A DNA stretch of 64,000 nucleotides, taken from positions 6,211,501 through 6,275,500 of the forward strand of contig JAYKKT010000046.1 in the NCBI GenBank assembly GCA_036023115.1, given 5' to 3'. Below, piece after piece: positions 1 through 11,975 of the stretch (positions are counted from its first letter, which is position 1; each line of letters opens with the position of its first letter). The notes beneath the pieces are model-generated. The model did no database searches. It saw nothing but the letters and a program-made list of their open reading frames with translations, and was not told where the DNA came from. Position numbers and translations under genes: made by a program. This DNA is from Brasenia schreberi. Lineage: Eukaryota > Streptophyta > Magnoliopsida > Nymphaeales > Cabombaceae.

Positions 1-94
1 ATATATATATTCTCTGTTTGTTTTTCTGAACCGAAAGAAAAATGCTTTTTTTTTTTTATTGTGGTAATTGATTTTGTTGCTTGGTTCTGATAGG

Positions 95-1971
95 TTGTGG
101 TGAATAACTTGGAAGACGCTTTCATGAAATGATTGATAGTGCGGATCCTCAACCTCACTGAAAGAAAGCAAGCCAGTGTATATAAGCATAAGCTGTAACT
201 TAACACTGCCATTTCCTCACCCCACTTTCAGTCGTGACCCTGTTCCATTTTCATATTATGTGTCTCCAAGGTAAGATTTTTTTCTTTGGGCTTACTTTTT
301 TGCCTCCGGTACTTTTAATTGCCTCTAAGCTAATGATTAGTCTCATCTGTTTTTTGTTTGTTTTTGTATTTTGTTTTGTGTGTGTGTATTTTTTTTTTTT
401 GTGGTGTTTTACAGATTGAGTAATCCGTTGGGGCTGGAAGGCAGGCAGTGGGGCTGCATTGGGGTTTCTAAACAAGGCAGTAAAACCAGTACTAGTGGGC
501 TGGTCCTAAGTTGAGGTGGCAAAGAGCAAGTGATGCCTTTGTTGAACTGGCTGATGCATGTGGTTATGCATTTGCTGTAATGCCATCTGGGGGCCTAAGG
601 GCCTAGTTCCTGAGCATCACCCTCACTTCATTGGAACTTATTGGGGCGCCGTGAGCACTGCATTTTGTGCTGAGATTGTGGAATCTGCTGATGACACATA
701 CTTGTTTGCTGGACCCATTTTCAATGATTACAGCTCTGTTGGGTACTCACTTCTTCTCCTCAAGAAAGAGAAGGCTATCAATAGTGCAGCCTGACCGGGT
801 TGTGATTGGAAATGGGCCTACATTTGGATGTGTTCTGATGAAGGATTTCCAGAAGGCACTCGCAACGCGTCTCAAGCACAACGAGACTGCATATGAAAAT
901 TCACCACAGGATATTTGTTCCTGATGGCCATCCTGTGAAGTCAGAACCCAGAGAACCTTTGAGGGTTAATGTTCTGTTTCAACATATACAAAATATGTTG
1001 TCTAGATGAAACAGCTGTGATTGCTGGAGACAGGGGACTCATGGTTTAACTGCCAAAAGCTGAAATTGCCAAAAGGATGTGGGTAAGTAAAGCTTAGAGA
1101 ATGCGATTCTGTGGTATTTATCATCTTATTTTTTGTAGTGTTTTTAGTAAGTTGATAAAAATCTTGGGTGACACAGGTATGAGTTCTAAATGCAATATGT
1201 GGCTCAATCGGTTGGTCTGTTGGTGCAACTCTTGGCTATGCACAGGCTGTCCCTGAGAAGCTTAGTGATTGCTTGCATTGGTGATGGAAACTTTTCAGGT
1301 TTGACTTGCATAACTACTTAAAGCATGATTTCAATCAAAGAAAATTGAATTGTTTTGATTTAGTTATAATCAAATTTCTAAATTTTAGTGATTGAAAATT
1401 TTTCCTTTCAAGTTTTTGTTGGTACAAAATTTTTACTCAAAACAATTCTTCTTAACTGATTATGGTGTTCTTATCTTGCTTTCTAAATGCTTTGCAGGTA
1501 ACAGCCCAGGATGTGTCCACAATGCTGCGATGTGGAGCAGAAGACCATCATCTTTTCTGATAAATAATGTGGTGGATACACCATTGAAGTTGAAAATTCA
1601 TGATGGGCCATACAATGTGATTAAGAACTGGAATTGAGCACAGGTTTGGTTGATGCAATCCACAATGGGGAAGGAAAATGCTGGACCACGTTAAGGTGAG
1701 AGGTTCTTAACATAATACATTCTTCCTCAAAACTTCATTGCTGTTGACATGGGGAAGTGCTGATTAATATATTGATTTATGTATGTATGCTTTGTTCCAG
1801 GTCACCTGTGAAGAGGAGCTTATTGAAGCAATTCAGACAGCTACAGAAGCCAAGAAGGATTGCTTCTGCTTCATTGAGGTGATCGTTCACAAGGATGACA
1901 CTAGCAAAGAGCTCTTGGAATGGGGGTCACGAGTCTCTGCTGCAAACAGCAGGCCACCCAACCCTCAGTAA
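95..1971 (+). pseudogene. Pyruvate decarboxylase (PDC) pseudogene, 5' part missing
   Basis: Pieces read as plant pyruvate decarboxylase, the thiamine-diphosphate enzyme that makes acetaldehyde from pyruvate in fermentation. Seen: LVPEHHPHFIGTYWGAVSTA (from about 603), VQPDRVVIGNGPTFGCVLMK (about 787-845), REPLRVNVLFQHIQ (about 950-990), a GDGN-F remnant of the ThDP motif (about 1280), HDGPYNVIKNWN (about 1598-1637), and a clean last exon 1801-1971 ending [15 protein letters not shown]. The pieces lie in different frames. One base is inserted before ETGDSWF near 1030, a shift occurs near 900 (YEN then HRIFVPDG), and another sits at the NNGGY cofactor loop near 1568. Intron-like gaps remain (about 1084-1176, 1300-1497, 1696-1800), so this is a decayed genomic copy, not a processed one. 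The first exon would lie left of the window. No intact ORF spans it, so an active enzyme is very unlikely. Confidence 0.9.
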
Positions 1972-2672
1972 AAACTCCATAACTAAATGCATCTGCCATA
2001 AAGTGTCCCCATTTTTGCCTTCAATTTGGTTCCAGTTTGTTCAAGATGAACAAAACAACCTTACGTTTGCTATATGCGCTCTTTGATCTCCTATTGTTCT
2101 CGAGTCATTGTATGCACTCTTTGATCTCCTATTGTTCTCAAATTGTTGTATTTGAGAGGAACTTCTGTAAGTTGGGGATTAAACTTTCGGAAGTTTCAAG
2201 TATCGTGTGTACCGGCAAGGGGGACATGCTCATGTACCACACAGGTTGTTTTCCTTTAACGAGAGAAACTTGTTCTTAATAACGCTTTTAAGTTTGGTTG
2301 TGGTTTCAACTACTGATCGTAAATGATCTGTTTGTTTTCTTCGATGTCTGAATCAATTATGGTGATGCCCAACTTGGCTGAGTGCCTGTTTTCCTTCTGT
2401 GATTATGACAACAATCTGAATATGATCGAGATTCTATGTTTGATTTGCATCTTGTTCACCAAGCAATAGTCGAGTAGCTAGTCCGAAGAGTTGAAGCCAA
2501 GTGGGACTCCAGGGATTTTGATGTCATTATATGATCTTTTATCATCTCCTAGTAGTGGGTTTTGACGCTGGGGTCATCACTATCGTTATGTTTGGGGTTA
2601 TGGTTTTTGTAATTCAAGCACAGGTTGCAAAGTATGGAGCTTAATCATCGTTTATGAGTGCTTCGTTGTTTT

Positions 2673-2785
2673 TTACAATGGGAGGCCCAAGCCTAGTGGC
2701 GCGTGCACCCTCTTGATCAATTTAGCCACCTGCGAGTGGGGTGTCCATGAGGCGTACCGGTGAGACAACGCTCTGGGTGCTTCAT
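2673..2785 (-). mobile_element. Diverged tRNA-derived SINE, copy 1
   Basis: It resembles the three better SINE copies in this window: a T-run, then GGGAGGCCCAAGCCTA at the left and GAGACAACGCTCTGGGTGC at the right. On the minus strand the right end gives an A-box-like region. The B box is poorly kept and no target-site duplication was seen, so this copy is tentative. Confidence 0.4.
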
Positions 2786-5700
2786 ATATGCTCTCAAAAT
2801 ACTAAGGCGAGGCTGAAGCGAGATGGGTGCCTAACTCATGATTGGAGTGTTTGATACAACGTTACAAGGAACAACTAAACTAAGTTTTTTCTCGTATTAG
2901 ATAGAACAGCTACATCGATCACACGAATTTTGTGCTTTCATAAAATAGAATTTGGTCATGTGTCGATATTTTTGTGGTTTTCACTCTTTTTTAACATTTT
3001 TATAATCTAGTTTATCATATCCTTTTTTCCAAGTTTCTTTTGATCATATGTATAAACTATCTTACGTAATTTTTTTTGTTTTATTATTTGTTGATTTCAC
3101 TCTCAATTCAATTTATTTATAGTGGCCACTCATCCATCTCAACAACCATGGTTCTATAAACTCACTTTAAGTAAAAATTATTGGTACTAGGCACACAAAT
3201 GAACCAGATCTATGGGGCTTCACACAAAAACCTAGATACCTTCTTTCTTCTTTCTTTCTTACCCTATCTCTTAATAAATCAAAATGTACAAGCCCAAGTG
3301 AATTTAGACCGGCAATTCTAGTAACAAGGGTCACACCACAAATCGAAGCACACCCTTATATTGTGTAATAACCGGGAAAAAGAATAGTTAGGAAAGGTGT
3401 AGGGATTCAAGCTCGATCATCAGTTGTGAATCTAGAAAATGTTTTTGGGTTGAATAGCGCACAGATTTATCTGGCTCTGTATAATATCCCATTTTAGATT
3501 CTAGGCTTGGATTATCCGCTACGATTTCTCTGACTTTTTTGGCTTTTAGGCAAAATCATGGGTTCAAAAGTAAGCAGTGGTTTAAACCGTGGACTATAAC
3601 TATAGCCTTCATATTCAATCGTCAGCTACACTTCTGTCGACAATCTTTTGGCCTCAAGATGCGAAGTCCCTTCTTGTGAGTCTCATGTGTACCTTCCTGA
3701 GCAAGTCGATGTTCAGTATGCTTAAGCGGAGATCCTAGTCATGGGAGATTTATTTTGGGGGAGTAATATGTACAGCGGTGGATCCACGGTGTGGCAGCAC
3801 AGGGTAACCGTCTCACCCGAAATTTCTAAAAAAATCAATTATGTATTAAATTTGTAAAGCTTGCTCCACCCAAATTTGAAGTCCGCCGCACCCGAAACAA
3901 ATATCTGGATCCACGACTGAATATGCAAGTTTCAGTGATGTTCTTTCTGCAATTTGCATGGATGAGTTTGATGTTTTGAATAAAGAATTAGAAATGGCCT
4001 GATCTTTTGTTGGATTTGGCAGAAGGTCCTACAATATTTGTTGCTTGGAGCCGCATTTTGCTGCATTTTTTGAAGGTATTATTTTAGAAGGGGGAGTTGA
4101 GCCAACCTTGTTCTCAGTGGCTTACTGATAAAAATATCTCTGTTATGATAACTATTCTTTGAGTACTTGTTCTTTTGCTAATAGAGTATTCTTGGGCTAT
4201 TGATATTTGGGAATTATTTTAGAAAGGATCCGATTGTTTTATATAATGTTATCGTGTGAAAGGGATCAGGAATCTCAAGTGGGGATCGATACCGAGAAAC
4301 CTTTTCCATGGAATATTATATGCATGTCAATTTCTAACCCACACTGATGGATATGATGTTTTACTATTAATTTACCGCCACCGAAAGAAATGAAAATTAG
4401 TTTCGCGAATTGTTGGCGAGGCGAAATTAGGGTGGCTCAACACAAGTTGAGGCCTAAAACTAAGTTCTAAGTTTGGGGACTAAAATGTTTGAGGAGTTAC
4501 ATGCTTGGCCTAAAAATCTGGGGCCTAAAATTATTATATTATATGTGACGAGTGTCAAAAGCTTTTAATACCTACAAAATTGGTACTATAACGAGTTTAA
4601 ATTTTGGGAGCCTAAGACGGTCGCCTAACTAACCTTACCCTAGAGTGTAAGAAGGGGATTATAAAGAAGCCAACCATTCAAATTTTCTAGAAACTTTTTA
4701 GGAATAAATATGGAAAATTATGTAAAATATGGGCTTTCAATATATTTCATACAAAATAAAATTTAAGAAAAAGGGGAGGTTAAAAACTTGGTCACTCCTA
4801 TGATGAATTGTTGTTTGTCTCTATGGGGACCAGCCAAAAGAAGGCGTTTATTTTGATGCAACCTCGAGCTTCCTAAAAAAACTACAAGGGTGGGTAGCGT
4901 GCCTGTGAATTCTTTTATCGAAAAAGAGCAAAATATCTGGATCATCTTATTTCGTGATTTTCCAATTCTACCATGAACCCAAAGAAGATCCAACCATGTC
5001 TCATGTTAAGGCACCAGGAGACTTAGCACGGGTTATTGGAATATACCCGGTAACATCTTCCACCACGAATTTGCAGTGGGCTGGATGAGTCGCTATTGGG
5101 CTCTATATTTGTGATATATTAACGTTCAAATCTAAAATACAAGTGAACCAAATTAAGCAAAAGGAACCAAAGTTCTGTCCTACAATGGCCTAAAAGACTC
5201 GGATTGACCTCAGCCAGTCTATACAGAACACCTAATGTCTTTCCAGTATGAATGCAATGTATGCATATCCACAAAAGTAATGGAAGGAAACAATAAAGAA
5301 TTATGTAGTTTCTATATTAAGTTAACAATGACACAAATCCGGATCTTATAAAACAAAAAAAGTCCATGTAGTGACCCATCTAGGATGAAAACAGGCTTAG
5401 TTATTGTTGTTATATATATCAAACTCATGACCTTCAGCAACCCGATTAATAAATGGAAACAAGCATGGTTTGTGAAATCTTATACCACATGGAGGGTCTT
5501 AGCCCTGAATCATATTGAGGATGGTTGTGCTTTCAGGAAAGCAAAAATCTATTTTGGTTCTCTCAATCATGGTACATATAGCGACATTCCTTCTCATTTT
5601 TATGGATATCGCCACCAATTGAAGGGTGTCTTCCTGATTCTAATATTTGGTGTGCTAGAAAGGTCATTAATTTTGGTATCAGATTGATGTAAATCAAGGG

Positions 5701-5838
5701 CATGTTTTACCATAGGATACGGTAATACTGAATCACCACAACTCTGCTGAGTATTCGTATAATATTTTCGTTTTCTTTATTAGGAATTGTGTAGCTTTTC
5801 TTATGGTAGACCCGCTAAGACTCAGATAACAGGTAACT

Positions 5839-5840
<2 letters not shown>

Positions 5841-5876
<36 letters not shown>
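5841..5876. repeat. (AC)n microsatellite
   Basis: About 18 uninterrupted AC units in gene-free DNA. A likely length-variable marker. Confidence 0.95.
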
Positions 5877-5879
<3 letters not shown>

Positions 5880-6643
5880 CTGGACGTACTCTTCCATTAT
5901 TGAGCCAATAACATGAGCCGGTTGAAGACTGCAACATTTCCTCCTAAAAAGGGAAACCCACCCAGAAGAACACCCCAGGTATCCAACTCATGACCTTCAA
6001 GTAGTGAATCAACCCCCTAGCTAGATGAGCTATTGCTCTTTGTGCTGTAACATCTTTAGTGAATCCTATAGGAAGGATTCTGTTTGCCCCAAGAATCTCT
6101 TTTATCCAAGGAAAAAGCAAGATATAATCTTCACCAGCTTATCGAGGTTTTTATCTTGGAAAACAGCCGACCTATCACATACTAAAGTGCAAAATCAAGA
6201 AGCTTGCCCACTTGGTTGCTTGTTCGACCATTAGTTAACTGGTTCTCAAGCATAATAAGTTTCTAAATTTTGTTACCGATATATTGAGTGATCCCGCTTA
6301 GATTTATCAAACATGTTTGTAAAAGTGGCAGTTATGTGCATCTCTCTCTCTCACCCAAGGTTGTTGGTTACAGAAGTCAGCACGTCAAAACATTTGTATG
6401 AGAGAGGAAATAGTGTAAGATTCCCATTACACCATTTATACCGTACCAATCGGCACAATTAAAATATAGAGATGGATGGTTTCTATAAAAAAAGTAAAAA
6501 GTGAAATTTACTTTTTTAGTTTAGATAGTATAGAGTGGGAGAGAGAATCATCCATACTAATTGAACACCATGAGCAATTCATCCGTTGCTTATGCAAAAG
6601 ATTTAGTATAACAAAATTTTGCATGGCATAGAAACAAGCATAT

Positions 6644-6848
6644 AACTCCGCTCATGTAAGGGATCACCCTTGCATTGCAGGTCGCAAGCCCGAATAAAGG
6701 AGGAGGGTTGCGCTAGGCTTCCAACAACCGGTATAAAACTTTGTCAAACTTATTTATCATGGATTCTACAAATTATAATAGGCTACATGGAACAACCAAT
6801 CCATATAGCCCACCCCATCAGTATGGGAAAAGGCTTTGTTGTTGTTGT
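6644..6848 (+). mobile_element. Short LINE-derived non-autonomous retroelement, copy A
   Basis: A 205-bp element made of about 140 bp that match the 5' end of the RTE LINE at 37401, joined directly to that LINE's last 65 bp or so (GTATGGGAAAAGGC followed by TTG repeats). It is flanked by a 16-bp target-site duplication with one mismatch (6628-6643 and 6849-6864), so it was inserted as a unit. The right duplication ends four bases from the distal stop codon of the bHLH140-like gene (6869), placing the element in or next to that gene's 3' UTR, opposite in orientation. It has no coding capacity, so it must use enzymes from a partner LINE (inference). Confidence 0.8.
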
Positions 6849-6868
6849 ATAGAAGCAAGCATATGTAC

Positions 6869-7033
6869 CTACCATGCTGGCTGTCCTGATTTTGAACAAG
6901 AAAATAGTCGCCCGTTTGTTAGGAGGTTTGCAGGAAAAGAAGCATCGCAGTTTTGGATGTGAGACTTCAGACGAGGAATATTTGGATGCGTGCTTCGGCA
7001 ACGATGACATCGCAATTCCTTGGATAACAAGGT
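6869..7033 (-). pseudogene. Zinc-finger C-terminus of bHLH140-like gene, cut off by an in-frame stop
   Basis: 54 codons plus TAG directly downstream of the TAA at 7034-7036, same frame, no intron signal between. It encodes LLSKELRCHRCRSTHPN, then IPRLKSHIQNCDASFPANLL, the Cys/His pattern (C-x2-C ... H-x4-C) that ends aprataxin-like proteins. The codons look unharmed, so the stop is either recent, bypassed, or a sequencing error. Confidence 0.75.
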
Positions 7034-10000
7034 TTATTCACTCAATGTAACCTTTTCATGCTTCTCTAACTCTTCAATTACATCGGCCGAATCACGGAAG
7101 AAAGGTGTATTAAAGGAGTTCCAATGCTTCTTGTGTTTTAGATGTATAGAGTCAAAGTCCTGGCCAATCAGATGAAGATGGAGCTGGCGCATCGAAGGCA
7201 ACTGAAAACAGTTGCAAGAGAATGAAGTCACTATGATCTTTTAACATCATAACACTAACACACTGAGTCTGTAACAGGAACAGTAATACCGAATGATATC
7301 CAAGACGGAATATGAGTGAAGGATCCTCTGATGTCAATCTATCTATCCATCTCTGCCCCTCATAATGCATGCTCCTCAACAATGGAATGTGCTCTTTGCG
7401 AGCATCTGCAAGACTATCGAGTCCCCGCAGCCTTGCTAATATCAGCAAGTGCTTTTTCGCCTGCATGAGCAACCACTGTTTGTAAGAAAAGAATCGCTAT
7501 GCAATGAGATAACCTTTTCAACAGATAAAAGAGCTCCCACCTTAGGATAGAGGTCATTAAGCACAACAAAAGATTCAGAAAGCCCAAGAACGTCCTTTTT
7601 GTGTTGATCAGGATGCATGGCAATTTGGTGCAGAGTTTGTGCCCATGGAGCCCAAGTCTTTGTTCTCTCATTACCAATAATTTCCTTCTGCTGAATGTTT
7701 ACACAAGGATCATCAGGCATGGTCACGACATTTTCACCTCGTGCACCCATGGAAGAGCCTGCACCAGAACTGTCGTGCTTCGATATATTAGAAGCAAATC
7801 CCTTGCACTTTTTGTTACTTTTGCTTTTACATTCTTCAGTCCCATTCCTTTTGACCTTCTGTTCTGCATCCAGGAAGGAAGTATCATGAGAGTTCTCCTG
7901 AATATGGTCTTCCCTTGATGATCCAATCATAGGAATATGACCGTTCTTCATTGGCAACTTAGAACTCCCAGCTATCGATGCAAAACATTCGAAAAGAGAT
8001 GAGTACACTTTCCAAAGAATATCACATCCCTTAACATAGTCCTCTCCCAGATAGTTTGGTCTTGGTGGGTTCATATTTGGCCCAAGAACATGAATGACAT
8101 GAGTAATTCCTTCTCTTCTAGAAAGAGGAGATTCAGCAGGTAAAGGAACAACAACAGCACTCCCAGGATTTAGAATTTGAGCCTGACTCTTGGTTGCCCG
8201 CTCAAAATCTTGTCCAGCAGCATTGAATATGGCTGCATTTACTCCACCACCACCAGGTTTCAACTGCCCGCAAGCAAGAAAAGGGATATCCTGTATCATC
8301 CTAGTCATCTCACTTGGGAGATCAAAGTTTAAATAAAAGACCTAAATTAATATATCATGCTTTACCCAAAAAAAATCCCTAAGCTCATAATCTATGCTCG
8401 AGGTCTTTAATTGTTGAGGATGGATAGACACTCTGGCACCCTTTTCTCAGATAACTTGTATGCAAAGAAAAGCGATAGATAAGGTTATAAAACTTCACAT
8501 TCTTCCACAGACGAAAATAAAACTTGAGTCCTTGATTACTTAATAAAGACAAGTTTGTCCTATACATAAAATTTGGAACAAGTGGTTGGCGTTGAACAAG
8601 TGTATGAAACGAAAAAGCTGTTTTAGGTTCTAATACTATGCATATTGATACACTAAGCTTCAAATTTGCACATACTTCCAATTCAATGAAAAAGCTCACC
8701 AACATCATCTCATATACTGATACTATACAATCACTTGCAATTTTGATATATCCCAGCAATTCAAAATTTTCAAAAAAAAACACGTACAAAACACTGATAC
8801 TTGTAGAACTTGAAGAAAGGGTAAATAAACCATTTTATATTGCTATGGCGCCAATACTGTTATACACGTCCTGAGGTTTGATAAATACCTATAATATATA
8901 TAATGACGACGACAGAAATATCGAGGCATCTATGAGCCAAAATCCATCAAGGGACATATTGTTTTTCTATTCTCCTAGCATTCAGATTTTGCCTGACAAG
9001 TTCAGTCTACCAGAACTTTGACCAGCGCTTAACACAAACTCACAGCCCTTAAGATTCTTTCAATCTCCTATATAAAACAGACATGCCATGCATCTGGATG
9101 CAATCTGGATGCAATCTGCAAGACATCCCAGTCCACAAAGAGTACCAGCATGTCCTAACTTAATTGTGTTGCATAGGTAGGGCTGCAGAAAAGTTTGGGA
9201 TAAAGGTTAGACAACACATCAGACTGAACCAGCAATTTTAGCTGGAAACTTACTTTTTTGATGAATCTCATGTAACCATTCGTCACCATTAGCACATTTG
9301 AGTACGGATGCTTTTGTTATGAAAAGTGGTAGATTGCCGCAAGAAGCTTAACCTAGGGAATAACCGTTACCTAAAAGGCCAAAGCAATCCCATGGAAAAG
9401 AACAAAAATTATAGCATAGTCAATCCTAGAAAATGAGAAGAAAAATGTATCCAAGATCAATAGGAATGCAGATGAATTTATAGTTTAAAAGAAAAGCAAG
9501 GAAGCAAAGCACTAGATCCTTGTTTAAGCAGGGTATAAATGCCAGGCCCCCAAAATTTCCTACATTGCACTTAGACAGGAGTATGCATCCGGTAACCAAG
9601 ACTAACGCTTCACTTTTATGCATCAACTTCACTAAAGACTTTCCCTTACTATTTTATCTTCTGCTGGTGATCATGTCATCCATGACCACATCAGGTGATG
9701 CCAGTATGAATACTGTCTATGTTGTCTTCCTATACCATCTAGCAGGTTCTATTGTAATGCATAACTTCACTGAAGATTTCACCCAGTTACTTCATCTCTT
9801 TTGTCAACATTCACACAAGGCTATGTAACTGCACTCTTACTGTCACAAATCATCACACACATACTTTAGCATGAATATATGGTCTACGGATGATTTGAGT
9901 GGTCATAGATTAAATACCCCTATTTGTTCTGGTGCTCCCAGTTCGTGCCAATGTAAAACCAAGCCTGGTGTTGCTCAAAAGAAACCCAACATCAAAGGAA

Positions 10001-11975
10001 AACTAATGGAGAATACAAATGCCATAGTTCACTATTTAGGGCATTCTCAAACTATAGAGAAGTTTGATTTATAAGTGAGATCGAGTAAACAACTCACCAG
10101 TTGACAGCATTGGCAATTACATGACAACGCAAACCACCATCACTGTAGAGAAGAGTTATATCACCAGTAAATGTAGAAAATCTTTTTGGGTCAATCTTTT
10201 TCTCCGCAGCTTTAGCATTAACCATTGATAACATTTTTGAATCTTGCCTCAAGTCAACAAGAATCAATTTGACATATTCTGTCTTCCTTAAATATTCAGT
10301 GACCTTCTCAACAATAATATCAGACGCTTTGTCAAGACTGAATTGGAAATCAGATGTTGATATAGATGGAAAAGCTAATGTGCAACAACCATCAGAAACG
10401 GAAACATTCTCAAGCACATCAAACTCCAGCTCTTTGACTTCCATATGCACACTTCGAGATGATGGACAATCTGTTGACTCTTCCATGCTGCATTCTTCTT
10501 TTAATTCCTTCAGCTTTTCAGCTTCTGAAATACGAGAGGCATCGGTATCATATCCTGAATTTTCAGGTGGTGGCAATTTCTTCAGAAATTTCATTATACC
10601 AACTGGAACTTTGGAATTTGAGCTTCTCTGACCAAAACATCCAGACGGAAGGCTATCCAGTGGACCCAATCTACTATATGTATTTACAGTGTTTTCCACA
10701 TCCATATCAGCATGGCAAAACGTGATGCGAGAAAAACCTTCAGTTAGTGTTGGCATTTCTCTCTTTTGGAGCATCCGGTTAACAACTGCTGCAGCCTTTC
10801 CTCCTTGCAAACCTCCTTCATGTTCAGTACGCTTTACTGATCGTGAAATGCAAAGTTTCACAGGAAGATCAAGTACCACAGCATGCACATCTAGTTGAGG
10901 GCCACCAAACTTCATGAACTCGAGCCGCTGTTCTCTTTCTAAGTTGCATCTATCAATAAAGACATTCTTTCCTTCCTTTAATGCATCAGAAGCTATTCTT
11001 AAACACTGAGATTTGGTCCCAGCCTTTCCTTTAGCAATAATGTCCTAGAAGATTAAAAGAACGTGAAGAAATAAAAGAGAGAAGACGAGCTTAACTTTAG
11101 AAACACAAATGTTGCCAAATACGGAAAACATTTGTGTAACTCTTGGATCAGCTGCCGAAGCGAAGGGAGGGCCATTAACACTCAATTCTGTTAAAAGCCA
11201 TAAAGCATAAGAAAAACTTGCACCACATATAATGTCTTGCATTTAGCCTTTAATCTGTTAGAAGTTGTAAAGCAAAGAAACGGTAGAGATTCATCCTCCA
11301 TAAGAAACAGCATTAAGGCTACTTGATTGCTGCCATCTTTAACTTTACATAGAGTTATCACTAAATGAGTAGTTTAAGGCGTCTTCAAGATTTCCTGCAT
11401 GGTCTACTAACTGCGTAAATATTCCTACAAATAAAAGGGGGAAAGCCTTTCGAACTCTAGATGCCGTAACTTTCCTAAACCAACAAACTGAACCTGCTTT
11501 TCACCTTCCCAAACAAAGAACAGACGAACATCAACAAATTAAACACATATAAATGGATCAACTTGCGATTCTGAAGGTACCCACAAACTTAAAACGCCAT
11601 TAAGTCGGAAATTTCTTGAAAATATATGATCTTTTGTTTGCAAAATCAAAAGATAGCCCCTTGAAAACCATGATTGGCACCGAGAGAAAAGCAAGAAGCG
11701 GGATTTACGCACCTGACAGACGCGAACCCATTGTCTACAAGCCCCCCTCATGACGTTATTGCAGAAGGTGGACTTTCCGCTTCCAGGAACTCCCACTAGG
11801 GTCAGGACGACGAGTTTACCGCCCTCCCCATTTCCTGCAAAATTTCGTTGCCACGACAAGACGATATAACAAAACAGAATTGGATTGCGGTAGGATCAAT
11901 GGTGAATCGGAAAAACAGCACGGAAGAACAATTTCATCTCTAACCTTGTAACGCTCCAGATTTCTCTCCCGCCAT
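6869..11975 (-). CDS. bHLH140: bHLH140/aprataxin-like protein: P-loop kinase, macro, HIT and zinc-finger domains (spliced, damaged)
   Basis: Coding exons on the minus strand: 11975-11945, 11834-11713, 11044-10098, 8267-7541 (see oddities), 7460-7290, 7201-7034. Exon 1 starts MAGEKSGALQ. A Walker A motif GVPGSGKST lies at residues 25-33. A macro-type region follows (ANAVNW, then LKPGGGGVNAAIFNAAG), then a HIT/aprataxin region (SLIFRLGYHS, then SMRQLHLHLIGQDFDS). Family members act on 5' DNA ends like aprataxin and polynucleotide kinase. The 'bHLH' name is historical and no bHLH domain is visible here. Oddities: (1) an in-frame TAA at 7034-7036 stops the protein at 721 residues, while the same frame continues for 54 codons through a zinc finger (LRCHRCRSTHPNIPRLKSHI) to TAG at 6869. 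(2) The expected exon 4 acceptor reads GG (8269-8268) instead of AG; the nearest in-frame AG would add 11 residues. Identity is firm. Whether it still makes a full protein is doubtful. Confidence 0.9.
8301..10097 (-). other. Large intron 3 of the bHLH140-like gene
   Basis: About 1.8 kb between the donor GTGAGTT (10097) and exon 4. No transposon or other gene was recognised inside. Long open frames here are chance frames or shadows. Confidence 0.6.

Larger units (their letters stand above)
2100..6627. other. Gene-free stretch downstream of the PDC pseudogene
   Basis: No coding region with recognisable domains was found. Open frames here are short and unsupported. It contains a diverged SINE-like segment (about 2673-2785) and an AC dinucleotide repeat (5841-5876). 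Otherwise it is AT-rich sequence without visible repeats or RNA genes. Confidence 0.5.

Noticed and set aside
7601..7918. Plus-strand frame of 105 codons
   Set aside because: Opposite strand of exon 4 of the bHLH140-like gene.
10269..10631. Open frame of 120 codons on the plus strand
   Set aside because: Antisense shadow of exon 3 of the bHLH140-like gene; no domain of its own.
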